Both the position numbers and the translations under genes were made by a program. This document shows positions 52,229 through 61,775 of a stretch of 64,000 bases of DNA, in pieces. This DNA comes from CAXBBB01 sp963841855 (lineage in GTDB: Bacteria; Bacteroidota; Rhodothermia; Rhodothermales; BA12). How positions within the stretch are numbered: the stretch's first letter is position 1; every line of letters begins with the position of its first letter. The stretch spans positions 310,001 to 374,000 of the forward strand of contig CAWJEJ010000005.1 of NCBI GenBank assembly GCA_963841855.1. The letters are read 5' to 3'. The notes below the pieces were generated by a model. The model was not told the DNA's origin. It saw only the letters and a program-made list of their open reading frames with translations, and ran no database searches.

Positions 52229-53467
52229 ATGCTGCGCACTCTACTCCTACTCGCTCTGCTGACGAGCGCGACCGGCTGCGACTTCTTGGGCTCCAAGAGC
52301 AACGACACGACCGACGAGATCTTCGACGAAGGGCGCATCGAGCCCGGCCTGGTGGACGAAGTGGCCTACGTCGCGCTGCCCACCTACGTGACGGGCGGCG
52401 ACGGCGCTCCCCTCGACGCGCCAACCGACGTGTTTGTCGGCTTCGACGAATTGATCTACGTCACCGACGCGCGTGGACTGCACGTGTTGGACCGCGCGGG
52501 ACGCCCGCTGCGCTTCGAGCCGCTGCAGCAGGCCACCAATGTGATCCAAGACCGCCGCTTGCACGTCTACGTCACGTCCGTCCGCGACACGACCGTCGCC
52601 GACACTGCCTACACCTTGCCTGCCGTCTACCGTTTTTCGGGGCTGACGACCGGAGCCGTCCAGATCGAAGACATCATCCTCTTTCCGTTCGACGACCCGG
52701 TTCGCAGCCTGTCGCGCCAGCGCACGCCCGTTCGCAGCGACGAGCAGGTGCGCTTCACCGGCCTCGCTCTCCAGCCCGACAACAGTATCTACATCAGCCG
52801 CCGCGGTCCCGATGTGGCCGATTCGCGCGTGCCTCGGCAGGCTGCCTACGACGCGGTCGTGCTCTACGACCGAACCGGGCGAGCTCTACGCGTCGAGGCG
52901 CTCTCCGCGACCCTGCCGAGCCTGCGCAGCGCCATCAACCCGGCGGACGTGATCTCTCCAGTTGCTCCACCGCAGCAGTTGTCGTTTCCGGCTAGCGCGG
53001 CCGGACGCCTCTACCTGGCGCAGCAAGGAGAAAGCCGTAGCCTTCGCTTCAGCATACTCGCTTTCGACATTACCGAGGGAGTCGACGGCATCGACATTGC
53101 GCCCATCCCCGGCCTCTTGGGCGTGGTCGGCGACACGACGCGCGGCAGCCGCTTCCTGTTCGAGGAAAACCGCTTCGCCTCTCCCAGCGACCTCGCCGTC
53201 ACGACCGACGGCACCAACTACTTGTTCGTGATCGACTCGGCTCTCGATAGCTTGTACGCCTTTACGCTGAGTGGAATCGAAGGCGTGCAGCCACCCGCAG
53301 GCGCCCAGGACAGCCGTCCCGTAAACGTCAGCTTCGGAGGGAGCGGCGGCGGTGGGCAGCAGTTTCGCAACCCGCAAGGCGTCGCCTACTTCCGGCGGAC
53401 TGTTTTCGTGGCCGACACCGGCAACAACCGCATCAGCCGCTTCCGCTTGACGACAGACTTCGAGTAG
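52229..53467 (+). CDS. Lipoprotein, probable beta-propeller (NHL-like)
   Basis: A 412-residue predicted lipoprotein. Lipobox-like: SATGCDF. The body has repeated propeller-like segments (LDAPTDVFVGFDELIYVTDARG, RFTGLALQPDNSIYISRRG, SPSDLAVTTDGTNYLFVID, RNPQGVAYFRRTVFVADTGNNRI), typical of NHL or SMP-30-type blades. The starting ATG is directly after the PorV-like stop (no gap), so they are co-translated. It may bind a ligand or another surface protein. Function unknown. Confidence 0.8.
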   Translation: MLRTLLLLALLTSATGCDFLGSKSNDTTDEIFDEGRIEPGLVDEVAYVALPTYVTGGDGAPLDAPTDVFVGFDELIYVTDARGLHVLDRAGRPLRFEPLQQATNVIQDRRLHVYVTSVRDTTVADTAYTLPAVYRFSGLTTGAVQIEDIILFPFDDPVRSLSRQRTPVRSDEQVRFTGLALQPDNSIYISRRGPDVADSRVPRQAAYDAVVLYDRTGRALRVEALSATLPSLRSAINPADVISPVAPPQQLSFPASAAGRLYLAQQGESRSLRFSILAFDITEGVDGIDIAPIPGLLGVVGDTTRGSRFLFEENRFASPSDLAVTTDGTNYLFVIDSALDSLYAFTLSGIEGVQPPAGAQDSRPVNVSFGGSGGGGQQFRNPQGVAYFRRTVFVADTGNNRISRFRLTTDFE

Positions 53468-53747
53468 CAGGCGCGGCGTAGGCACGTGGTGGTGGACGAG
53501 CGCCGCGCTGGGCTTCATCTTGAGATCGGCAGGCTGCGTTGCCGGGTGGGCATTTGTCGTCTGTCCGATCGAGCAGTCCGACTGGCCTCCGCTCGCGACC
53601 GCGTCCGTCCAGTTGTGGTCGCCCTACACTCTCGCCCGATGGAGCGCTTCTCAGTCGGACGCGTCACCGCCCCATCCGGGGGCCGTAAACGCAAGAACCT
53701 GACAGGCTGCGCGGCCCATCAGGTTCGGATCCTAAACGGAGAAGGAG
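53468..53747. other. Gap between the surface operon and a minus-strand lipoprotein
   Basis: 280 bases without a supported gene. A small stem-loop occurs near its right end (53695-53726, GAACCTGA with TCAGGTTC, 16-base loop) and could end both convergent transcripts, but it lacks a T-run. Confidence 0.45.
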
Positions 53748-54239
53748 TTAGTCGCTCAGACCATAGGCGGCTTTGACCTGCTCCCAGTCGCGCAGGTCGA
53801 TGCCTTCGTTCTTGCCCAGCGCAACCGCGGCGTCGAGTAGAACGACTTTGATGCGCCGATCCGGAAGCTGCGTCAGATCGATCTGGTCGGTCGACGCTTC
53901 GTAGAAGACTTCGAAGGTGCGGGTTTCGAATGCGTACCCCAGCGAAACCGTATAATCGACAGCCACCAAATCCTGCGACTCGACGCCGTAGGTGTAAGGC
54001 ATAGCCGTCCACGTGTTCTGCTCGCGGAAGAATGCGAGCACGACGCCACCGTCGACGATGCGCGGCGTCAGGTCGGGCACGTTGTAGCTGACGCTCGCGA
54101 CGGATCCGCTGATGGCGGCGTCGGCCATGCGGAAGTCGGTGTTGAAACTGACGATTACCGAGTCGGGCTCATTCGTGTCGCACGCAGCGAGAAGGAACGG
54201 GATGAGCAGCAGCGGAAAAATGGTGGAGTAACGAAGCAT
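53748..54239 (-). CDS. Small lipoprotein, unknown function
   Basis: A 163-residue predicted lipoprotein with a lipobox-like LLAACDT near residue 20. The mature part is beta-rich, with VIVSFNTDFRMADAAI, and ends in a helical segment (LRDWEQVKAAYGLSD). It is convergent to the propeller-like lipoprotein operon. I do not recognise a family. Confidence 0.7.
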   Translation of the reverse strand: MLRYSTIFPLLLIPFLLAACDTNEPDSVIVSFNTDFRMADAAISGSVASVSYNVPDLTPRIVDGGVVLAFFREQNTWTAMPYTYGVESQDLVAVDYTVSLGYAFETRTFEVFYEASTDQIDLTQLPDRRIKVVLLDAAVALGKNEGIDLRDWEQVKAAYGLSD

Positions 54240-54320
54240 CGGGCAGAGGGATTGGGGCGGTGGGTGTCACCCCGATACCATTCAATAGGCGTGCCTCGAC
54301 CCTCTCGGCTTCGCGCCCAT

Positions 54321-55316
54321 TCAGTCTCGGTAGATACCGATCGTCATCTCTCCATCGGTTGAAATCATGCCTCTGTACATCCCAGACGTGTTGAAGGGCA
54401 TCGACACATTGCCCTGCCGGTCGATCGCGATGATGCCACCGGTCCCTCCCAAGTCGGTCAGCCGACCGTGGATGACAGCGTTTGCGGACGCGGAAAGCGA
54501 CAGTCCGGTGTAGCGCATCATGGACGCTACGTCGTGCGCCACCACGCCGCGGATGAAATACTCGCCGTGGCCAGTTGCCGAGATGGCGGCGGTCTCGTTG
54601 TCGGCATACGTCCCGGCTCCGATGATCGGCGCATCGCCGACGCGGCCGAACTGCTTGGCCGTCATGCCGCCCGTGCTCGTTCCCGCAGCCAGATTGCCCA
54701 TCCGGTCGAGTGCGACGGCCCCAACCGTTCCCATGCGCTCGGCTCCCACCGAGAAGCTGTCCGGCAGCGCCCCCGTTCGGTTGCGGCGCTCAAGCGTGCG
54801 CTCAAGCGCTCGGCGGCGGCTGGGCGTGACGAACAGGGCGTTGTCGACAGCCGGAATGCCCACCGAAAGCGCAAACGCCTCGGCACCCGTGCTGGCCATC
54901 ATCACATGTGGAGACTGCTCCATGACGGCTCGCGCCAGCGCGATCGGCGACGCAACCGTGCGCACTCCAGCGACGGCGCCGGCATCCAGATCGGCTCCGC
55001 TCATAATCGACGCGTCGAGTTCGGCGACGCCTTCCTCGGTCAGCACGGCGCCCACACCCGCGTTGAACAGCGGATCGGCTTCCATCGACTGAATCGCCGC
55101 GACGACGGCGTCGAGGCTGCTTCCGCCCGATTCGAGGACGGCATGTCCAGCGCGCAGCGCGGTTTCGAGCGCAGCCCGGTAGGCCGCCTCGTCCTCTTCG
55201 GTCATGTTTTCGCGCGTGATGGTACCGGCTCCTCCATGAATCGCAAGGGCGATGGGACTGTTTTGCGCCAGGGCGGGCGATACAGCGAATAGAAAGGCGA
55301 GCAGCAGCAAGCGCAT
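54321..55316 (-). CDS. Isoaspartyl peptidase/L-asparaginase (Ntn hydrolase) with signal peptide
   Basis: A 331-residue protein of the plant-type asparaginase family. These precursors self-cleave to give an N-terminal threonine. A signal peptide (residues 1-18) suggests periplasmic location. Motifs are AIHGGAGT near residue 26, AGVGAVLTEEG, and the nucleophile Thr197 in MGTVGAVALD, then GTSTGGM. It hydrolyses isoaspartyl dipeptides and asparagine. It is divergent from the sigma factor gene. Confidence 0.92.
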   Translation of the reverse strand: MRLLLLAFLFAVSPALAQNSPIALAIHGGAGTITRENMTEEDEAAYRAALETALRAGHAVLESGGSSLDAVVAAIQSMEADPLFNAGVGAVLTEEGVAELDASIMSGADLDAGAVAGVRTVASPIALARAVMEQSPHVMMASTGAEAFALSVGIPAVDNALFVTPSRRRALERTLERRNRTGALPDSFSVGAERMGTVGAVALDRMGNLAAGTSTGGMTAKQFGRVGDAPIIGAGTYADNETAAISATGHGEYFIRGVVAHDVASMMRYTGLSLSASANAVIHGRLTDLGGTGGIIAIDRQGNVSMPFNTSGMYRGMISTDGEMTIGIYRD

Positions 55317-55622
55317 GACTTAGCAGGTAAATGGAGGAGGTTAAAGTAGCCAGTAGAGCGGCAGTGAGAAAGGCCATCTCGCATCCACGCTCTCGCAGCC
55401 AGGCCGCTCACCGGCAGATCAGGCGTTGGCCCCTGGCTGCGAGGCGAACGGAGACGACGGCACGAGCGGCAGCGCGCTCCGCTCACCTTATCGTTACCGC
55501 CAGCGCCGACGGGAACCCGTATTCTTTTGATCCGGATCGTACCCCCGCTGGAACGATTCGCCCCTTTCTCACGACTACCTACCCTACCGCCTGTGCTAGA
55601 CAACGCCACGCTCCCCGGATCG
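55317..55622. other. Divergent promoter region, asparaginase-like and sigma factor
   Basis: 306 bases without a supported gene. It must hold both promoters. A TATTCTTTTG stretch at 55520-55529 resembles a -7 box for the plus-strand sigma gene, but no -33 box is clear. Confidence 0.45.
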
Positions 55623-56315
55623 ATGCAATCGGATTCGACCACGCTTTCTCCGCGCCAGCAGACGCTCCGCGCGATGAGCGACGAGGACCTGATGGAGCAG
55701 TTTCAAGCCGGAACTGTCGAGGCGTTCAACCTGCTCGTCGACCGCTACTCGGAGCGCCTGATGCGCTACCTCTACGGCTTCCTGGGCGACGTGAAGCGCT
55801 GCGAGGACTTGCTTCAGGAGACCTTCCTGCGCGTCCACCGCAACCGCCACAGCTACCAGCGCATCGCCAAGTTCTCGACGTGGCTCTACACCATTGCCGG
55901 AAACCTCGCACGCAGCGAGTACCGCAAGCGCAAGCGCCGCCGGATGTACTCGCTCCAGTCGGTCAACCGCGACAACGAGGAATACGAGATGGAAATCCCG
56001 GACGAGACGTTCCTGCCCGACAAGTCGGCCGAGCAGATGATCCAGGACAACTACATCCAGCAGGCGCTCAAGGAAATCCCGTCGACGTTCCGCGAAGTCG
56101 TCGTTCTGCGCGATGTGCAGCAACTCGCCTACGAAGAGATCGCCGAAATCACCGGCTTGCCGATGGGTACGGTCAAGAGCCGCATCAACAGGGGCCGGAC
56201 CAAGCTTCAGGCGCTGCTCAAAGAGATCTATCCGTACAAAGAGCGTCCCGCTCAGGTCGTCGAGGCTGAGGAGAAATCCGCTCCGGCGCCCTACACCATC
56301 GGGCAGGCGATTTAA
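55623..56315 (+). CDS. ECF-type RNA polymerase sigma factor
   Basis: A 230-residue sigma-70 family protein of ECF type. Region 2 has AFNLLVDRYSERLMRYLYGFLGD, then CEDLLQETFLRVHR, and FSTWLYTIAGNLARSEYRKRKRR; region 4 has EIPSTFREVVVLRDVQQLAYEEIAEITGLPMGTVKSRINRG. No anti-sigma gene is adjacent. The C-terminal tail of about 35 residues (KERPAQVVEAEEK) is longer than usual. ATG 55623 is preferred; a longer in-frame start at 55527 adds no conserved residues. Confidence 0.9.
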   Translation: MQSDSTTLSPRQQTLRAMSDEDLMEQFQAGTVEAFNLLVDRYSERLMRYLYGFLGDVKRCEDLLQETFLRVHRNRHSYQRIAKFSTWLYTIAGNLARSEYRKRKRRRMYSLQSVNRDNEEYEMEIPDETFLPDKSAEQMIQDNYIQQALKEIPSTFREVVVLRDVQQLAYEEIAEITGLPMGTVKSRINRGRTKLQALLKEIYPYKERPAQVVEAEEKSAPAPYTIGQAI

Positions 56316-56332
56316 CCGATCGCTTTCCCTCC

Positions 56333-56371
56333 ACCGCCGCCCCGGTCTACCCGAGGCGGCGGTTCTGCTTT
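56333..56371 (+). terminator. Terminator after the sigma factor gene
   Basis: ACCGCCGCC (56333-56341) pairs with GGCGGCGGT (56355-56363), 13-base loop, followed by TCTGCTTT. The T-tract is short. Confidence 0.65.
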
Positions 56372-56443
56372 GGCAGCACCGGCTGAAACACGACGTGTCT
56401 CGGAGACATCTCGTGTTCGCCCCACACATCTATTCTCCCGATT

Positions 56444-57613
56444 ATGAACACCCTGGATTCCCTCAACGTGACCGGCAAACACGTCCTGGTTCGCGTCGAC
56501 TTCAACGTGCCACTCGACGGACGGACGATTACGGACGACACGCGCATCACCGCTGCCCTTCCGACGATTGACGCGCTCACCGAGCGGGGCGCCCGTGTCC
56601 TGCTCGCCTCGCACCTGGGCCGCCCCAAAGGCCAAGCCGACCACGCGTTCAGCCTGCGTCCCATCGCGGACCATCTGGCGACGCTCGTCAGCGCTAACGT
56701 TCGCTTTTGCGACGCAACGATCGGGCCGGAGGCTGAAGCTGCGGCGGGTACGCTCAAAAACGGCGATATCCTCGTACTCGAAAACACGCGCTTTCTTGAG
56801 GGCGAAACCAAGAACGCCGACGACGTAGCCGACGGCCTTGCAGCGCTCGCCGACGTGTATGTGAACGACGCGTTTGGGTCGGCTCACCGCGCTCACGCAT
56901 CTACGGACGGCGTAGCGCGGCGCGTTGGCGCCAAGGCTGGAGGGCTGCTGCTCGCCAAGGAAGTCGACTATCTGGGACAATTGCTCGGCACGCCCACACA
57001 GCCGTTCGTCGCCATCTTGGGCGGCGCCAAGGTGTCGGATAAGATTGGCGTGATCCGCTCGCTGATGAGCAAAGCCGACCACATCCTGATCGGAGGCGCG
57101 ATGAGCTACACGTTCCTCAAAGCGCTCGGCCACAGCACCGGCACCAGCATGGTCGAGGAGGACAAACTCGATCTGGCCCGCAAACTCTACGACGAAGCCG
57201 ACGGCCGAATCGTGCTCCCTCGCGATCACATCGCCGCCGACGCGTTTTCGAACGACGCCGAAACTCAGATCGTCCAGGATGAGATTCCGGACGACACGAT
57301 GGCGCTCGACATCGGCCCCGACACGATCGCGCGCTATGGCGATCTGATTCGCGCGGCCAAAACCGTCGTCTGGAACGGGCCGATGGGTGTCTTCGAGATG
57401 GAGCGATTCAGCAAGGGCACGTTCGCCGTCGCCCAGGCCCTGGCCGATGCCACGGCGGCTGGCGCGCTAACCGTCGTCGGCGGCGGAGATTCGGTGGCTG
57501 CCATTGTGCAGAGCGGCAAGTCAGACCAAGTCTCGCACGTCTCGACGGGCGGCGGCGCGATGCTCGAGTTTCTGGAGGGCGTGACGCTGCCGGGGGTGGA
57601 GGCGCTGGGTTGA
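56444..57613 (+). CDS. pgk: Phosphoglycerate kinase
   Basis: A 389-residue PGK that makes ATP and 3-phosphoglycerate in glycolysis. Motifs: RVDFNVPLDG near residue 17, SHLGRPKG, the VLENTRF segment, GGAKVSDKIGV, and the C-terminal VVGGGDSVAAI with STGGGAMLEFLEG. Full length. It stands alone, with no gap gene beside it. It converges with the quinone reductase gene (34-base gap). Confidence 0.97.
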   Translation: MNTLDSLNVTGKHVLVRVDFNVPLDGRTITDDTRITAALPTIDALTERGARVLLASHLGRPKGQADHAFSLRPIADHLATLVSANVRFCDATIGPEAEAAAGTLKNGDILVLENTRFLEGETKNADDVADGLAALADVYVNDAFGSAHRAHASTDGVARRVGAKAGGLLLAKEVDYLGQLLGTPTQPFVAILGGAKVSDKIGVIRSLMSKADHILIGGAMSYTFLKALGHSTGTSMVEEDKLDLARKLYDEADGRIVLPRDHIAADAFSNDAETQIVQDEIPDDTMALDIGPDTIARYGDLIRAAKTVVWNGPMGVFEMERFSKGTFAVAQALADATAAGALTVVGGGDSVAAIVQSGKSDQVSHVSTGGGAMLEFLEGVTLPGVEALG

Positions 57614-57647
57614 TCTGACGTTTGTGGCGGAGGGGGGTGCTCCGTCG

Positions 57648-58640
57648 CTACGGCGCGTCGCTGACGATCAGCACCACCTTGCCGACGTTCTTACGCGCTC
57701 TGACATAAGCGTGCGCGGCGGTGACATCGGCCAGATCGAAGGCGCAGTCGACGACGGGACGCAGTTCGCCGCTCGTGAAGGCGGGCAGCACATTCGAAGC
57801 GAAGCTGCGAACAAGTGCGGCTTTGTAGATCGTATCGCGACTGCGCAGCGTCGAGGTGACGAGCGTGCCGCGTTTGGCGAACAAGCCGCGCAGGTCGAGC
57901 GAGTCGATCGGTGTGCCTCTTTGGTCGGACGTGCCCATCAAACCGAGGACGATCCAGCGCCCATCGCGCGCCAGCAGGCGCACGTGAGGAGCGGCGTAGG
58001 GGGCGCCGATAAAGTCTAGGATGACGTGTGCGCCGCTGCCGCCAGTAGCTTCGAGCACGTGATCGGGCCAGTCCGGGTCGTGGTAGTCGGTCACGGACTC
58101 GGCGCCCAATGCGTGGCAGGCGTCGTGCTTGGCGGGCGAAGCAGTGACGTGCGGAATCGCGCCGCGCAGACGAGCCAGTTGGATCGCCGCGGTGCCGACA
58201 CCGCTCGCTCCGGCGTGAATCAGTACGTGCTCGCCGCTACGGATGCGCCCGATCACGTCGAGCGCCTGTTGGGCCGTCAGAAATACTTCGGGAATCGCGG
58301 CGCCTTCGGTCCAGCTTGCATGGCGCGGAAGAGCGAAAACGGAACCGACATCGACCGCGACGCTGGACGCATAACCGCCACCGCCCAGTAGCGCCCCGAC
58401 GCGTTTGCCAATCCACTCGTCGGCAACACCCTCTCCCACCGACACGACCTCTCCGACCGCTTCCAAACCTAACACGTCCGAAGCGCCTGGCGGCGGAGCA
58501 TAATGCCCGGCGGCTTGGAGCAGATCGGCTCGGTTGACGGCTGTTGCCCGCACGTCAATCAGCAATTCGCCCGGCCGAGCGGTGGGATCGGCGCGGTCGA
58601 CGAGATGCAGTTGTCTTTGACTTGCAATAACAGCTTTCAC
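57648..58640 (-). CDS. NADPH:quinone reductase-type oxidoreductase (MDR)
   Basis: A 330-residue zinc-free medium-chain dehydrogenase of quinone oxidoreductase type. The GTG at 58640 begins the protein at VKAVIASQ. The N-terminal ATAVNRADLLQAAGHY segment and the Rossmann motif HAGASGVGTAAIQLARLRGA are typical of the group. Zinc ligands are not seen. Family members reduce quinones or enones with NADPH. The substrate is unknown. It is divergent from the amidohydrolase gene. Confidence 0.9.
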   Translation of the reverse strand: MKAVIASQRQLHLVDRADPTARPGELLIDVRATAVNRADLLQAAGHYAPPPGASDVLGLEAVGEVVSVGEGVADEWIGKRVGALLGGGGYASSVAVDVGSVFALPRHASWTEGAAIPEVFLTAQQALDVIGRIRSGEHVLIHAGASGVGTAAIQLARLRGAIPHVTASPAKHDACHALGAESVTDYHDPDWPDHVLEATGGSGAHVILDFIGAPYAAPHVRLLARDGRWIVLGLMGTSDQRGTPIDSLDLRGLFAKRGTLVTSTLRSRDTIYKAALVRSFASNVLPAFTSGELRPVVDCAFDLADVTAAHAYVRARKNVGKVVLIVSDAP

Positions 58641-58733
58641 GAGGGTGAGGAGATGGTGGCCGGAGAAGTCTCCAAGACCTGTCAGGTTTGGACTGGATCC
58701 CTTAACTTTCCGACTCCTCACGCCCCATTACAT

Positions 58734-60386
58734 ATGTTTCGCCTGCTCCTCGCCCTCTTCCTTCTGCCCCTCGCCTCCCAGGCGCAACCGACGCTCCTCG
58801 TCAACGCGACGATCTACACCGTTGACGCAGACGCGCCGATGGCCCAGGCGATGGCTTTCGAGAACGGCCGCATTCTATCGGTCGGTAGCGAGTCCGATCT
58901 GCGGGCGGCACACCCGGACGCGACGCTGCTCGACGCCCAAGGACGCACCGTCGTCCCAGGCCTGATCGACGCGCACGCGCACCTGATGAACCTGGGCGGC
59001 GCGCTGCTGTCGGCGGATCTGGTAGGCGCCACCTCGCGCGCCGATGTCGTTGCCCGGCTGCAGGCGTTTGCCGCAGATCTGCCCGACGGCGCGTGGCTGA
59101 CCGGTCGCGGGTGGGACCAAAACGATTGGCCCAACACCGACTTTCCCACGGCCGCCGATCTCGACGCCGCGTTCCCCGACCGTCCCATCTGGTTGCAGCG
59201 CATCGACGGTCACGCCGACTGGGCCAACACTGCCGCCCTGCGCATGGCAGGAATCGACCCGGCGGCAATGGCGCCTGCTGACCCCGACGGCGGATCCGTC
59301 CTCAAAGACGCGCAGGGACGACCGACAGGCGTGTTTATCGACAACGCGAACGTGCTCGTCGGGCGCGCTGTCCCGTCGCCTTCGATAGGCGAGCAGACCC
59401 TGATGCTCGAACGCGCACTGGCCGAAACCGCGCGCTACGGGCTGACGGGCGTCCACGAAGCAGGCATCGGACTTGGGACGATCCGACTCTACCAGAACGC
59501 CATCGACAACGGCCGCTTTCCGCTGCGCCTCTACGCAATGATCGGCGGCGAGGGGCTGACGCTGGATCATTTTTGCAATCAAGGCCTGATGCCGGACTAT
59601 AGCGGCCGCCTATCCGTCCGCTCGCTCAAGCTCTACATGGACGGTGCGCTGGGCAGCCGGGGCGCGGCGATGATCGAACCCTACTCGGATGATCCGGCCA
59701 ACCACGGCCTGCTGCTAACGCCCCCCGACCGCTACGCCGACATCGTGGCGCGCGCGATGGCGTGCGGCTTGCAAGTCAACACGCACGCCATCGGCGACCG
59801 CGCCAACCGCATCGTGCTCGACACCTACGCGCAGATGATCCCCCAGGCCAGAGAGAACGCAGGACGCCACCGCATCGAGCACGCCCAGGTCGTCGTCTCA
59901 CCCGAGGACATCGCCCGGTTCGCGCCGCTGGGCATCATCGCGTCGATGCAGCCCACGCACGCCACGAGCGACATGCCGTGGGCCCAGGACCGCGTCGGCG
60001 CTGACCGGATCGAAGGCGCCTACGCGTGGCGCAGTTTCCTCGACAGCGGCGCGCGTCTGGCCTTGGGCTCCGACTTCCCGGTCGAGCGCGTCGACCCGCT
60101 GCTAGGTTTTTACGCCGCCGTCTCACGCCAGGACGCCGATCAGATGCCCCAGGGCGGATGGTACCCGAGCCAGCTGCTCACGCGCTCCGAAGCCCTGCGC
60201 GGCTTCACCCTCGACGCCGCCTATGCCGGGTTCATGGAAGACGAAGTGGGTAGCCTGGCACCCGGCAAACGCGCCGACTTCGTCGTCCTCTCTCGCGACA
60301 TCATGACCGTTCCGATCGATCAGATCCTGGGCGCCGAGGTCATCGCGACCTATCTCGACGGCGCCGCCATCTACGGCGGACTGTAA
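58734..60386 (+). CDS. YtcJ-type amidohydrolase
   Basis: A 550-residue exported amidohydrolase. A signal sequence (about residues 1-18) is followed by LLVNATIYTVDADAP, then the metal site GLIDAHAHL, the ADWANTAALRMAG segment, VNTHAIGDRANR and ALGSDFPVERVDP. These are the metal-dependent hydrolase motifs of the amidohydrolase 3 (YtcJ-like) group. ATG 58734 is preferred over earlier in-frame starts because it gives the signal peptide. The substrate is unknown. Confidence 0.9.
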   Translation: MFRLLLALFLLPLASQAQPTLLVNATIYTVDADAPMAQAMAFENGRILSVGSESDLRAAHPDATLLDAQGRTVVPGLIDAHAHLMNLGGALLSADLVGATSRADVVARLQAFAADLPDGAWLTGRGWDQNDWPNTDFPTAADLDAAFPDRPIWLQRIDGHADWANTAALRMAGIDPAAMAPADPDGGSVLKDAQGRPTGVFIDNANVLVGRAVPSPSIGEQTLMLERALAETARYGLTGVHEAGIGLGTIRLYQNAIDNGRFPLRLYAMIGGEGLTLDHFCNQGLMPDYSGRLSVRSLKLYMDGALGSRGAAMIEPYSDDPANHGLLLTPPDRYADIVARAMACGLQVNTHAIGDRANRIVLDTYAQMIPQARENAGRHRIEHAQVVVSPEDIARFAPLGIIASMQPTHATSDMPWAQDRVGADRIEGAYAWRSFLDSGARLALGSDFPVERVDPLLGFYAAVSRQDADQMPQGGWYPSQLLTRSEALRGFTLDAAYAGFMEDEVGSLAPGKRADFVVLSRDIMTVPIDQILGAEVIATYLDGAAIYGGL

Positions 60387-60410
60387 GCCCACCGCTCACC
60401 CTCTGACCCT

Positions 60411-60497
60411 GCCATCGCGAGTAGCGCAGCGACGTGGCGATCTCCTGATCTAGCGGCTGGGTACGGAGATCGCCATGGCCTACGGCCTCGCGATGAC
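60411..60497. repeat. GCCATCGCGAG palindromic repeat
   Basis: The left arm GCCATCGCGAGTAGCGCAG is matched by the right arm, which read on the other strand begins GTCATCGCGAGGCCGTAGG; both carry GGCGATCTCC. It is the third copy of the element at 30514 and lies 28 bases before the aroB start. Confidence 0.8.
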
Positions 60498-60525
60498 ACA
60501 GTGGGCACGTCTGCTCTCGCCTTTT

Positions 60526-61644
60526 ATGCCTCACTCCGACCTCACCGTTCGTCACGCAGACGGCAGCTATGCGGTTCGCTTCGCTCCGCTGTCCGGCTTG
60601 GGCGAGGCGGCGCGTGACTGCGGGCTGAGCGGGCGCGCGCTCATCATCACCGACACGAACGTCGGCCCGCTATACGCAGGTGCGGCCGCTGAGTCGCTGC
60701 TAGCGTCGGGTTTCGACCCGCACGTGCTGACAGTCCCGGCGGGCGAGGCGACCAAGTCGAGCGAACATCTCAACCGGCTCTACGATCAGGCGCTGGCGTG
60801 GGGCGTCGAGCGGTCGACGCCGGTCTTCGCGCTGGGCGGCGGCGTCGTCGGCGATCTGGCTGGATATCTGGCGGCTACACTGCTGCGCGGACTGCCCCTC
60901 GTGCAAGTGCCGACGACGAGCATTGCCCAAGTCGACAGCGCGATCGGTGGCAAGACCGGCATTAACCATGCAGCGGGCAAGAACCTGATCGGCGCATTCT
61001 GGCCGCCGCGCGTGGTCTTCGCCGATACCCAAACGCTGTCCACGCTTCCGCCGCGCGAGTGGACGAGCGGGCTGGCCGAAGCAGTCAAGCACGCGCTGCT
61101 ATCAGGAGGGAAAGCTGTCGACTCTCCAAGGGCTGACCATTCGGAGCAAGCGCCACTTCTCGACCTGATCCTGGAATCCGGCGACGCGCTCCTTAGGTGC
61201 GATCCTGCGACCGTCGCACGCATCGTTCCAGCAGCGGCGGCGGTGAAGTGCGGGGTCGTGTCGGCGGACGAGCGCGAGTCGGGACGGCGAGCGTTTCTCA
61301 ACTTGGGGCATACGTTTGGGCACGCACTGGAAACCCGATTGGGTTATGGCGAGGTGACACACGGTGAGGCGGTCGCGCTGGGCATGCAGGCGGCTCTATG
61401 GCTCTCGGAGCGTCTGAGCGGCGACCTCGACCCACGCGCGTGGCAGGCGCTCGACCTGCTGCCAACGCCTAAACTTCTACCACTCGACCCTTCCGATCTA
61501 CTGACTATCATGCGGCGCGACAAGAAGAGCACGTCGGGCCAGATCCGACTCGTCCTGCTGCGCGCGCTGGGGAATCCATACCTCGCCGACGACGTGTCCG
61601 ACGAGCAGATCGCCGACGCGTTCGCGACCCTTTTCACCCGCTAG
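60526..61644 (+). CDS. aroB: 3-dehydroquinate synthase
   Basis: A 372-residue AroB that turns DAHP into 3-dehydroquinate, the second step of the shikimate pathway. NAD and metal motifs are plain: GGGVVGDLAGYLAAT, PTTSIAQVDSAIGGKTGIN, GLAEAVKHALL, and LGHTFGHALE with the metal histidines. The ATG at 60526 begins MPHSDLTVRH; an upstream in-frame ATG at 60475 lies inside a palindromic repeat and is unlikely. Chorismate mutase is far away at 7782, so the pathway genes are scattered. Confidence 0.94.
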   Translation: MPHSDLTVRHADGSYAVRFAPLSGLGEAARDCGLSGRALIITDTNVGPLYAGAAAESLLASGFDPHVLTVPAGEATKSSEHLNRLYDQALAWGVERSTPVFALGGGVVGDLAGYLAATLLRGLPLVQVPTTSIAQVDSAIGGKTGINHAAGKNLIGAFWPPRVVFADTQTLSTLPPREWTSGLAEAVKHALLSGGKAVDSPRADHSEQAPLLDLILESGDALLRCDPATVARIVPAAAAVKCGVVSADERESGRRAFLNLGHTFGHALETRLGYGEVTHGEAVALGMQAALWLSERLSGDLDPRAWQALDLLPTPKLLPLDPSDLLTIMRRDKKSTSGQIRLVLLRALGNPYLADDVSDEQIADAFATLFTR

Positions 61645-61775
61645 CTCTGCCAACCTGGCGCGTTCGTGCATACACGTCACAAACGAGGCACGTCGTTTGC
61701 CTCATCTTGTGGCACAATTCCACTGATTCAGACGCGCGGCCACGAGGTCGCCCTCCACCCGACGCCCTACCCATT

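Noticed and set aside
53486..53776. Plus-strand frame of 96 codons after the propeller lipoprotein
   Set aside because: Arg/Val-rich with no signal or domain, overlapping a convergent gene; probably non-coding.
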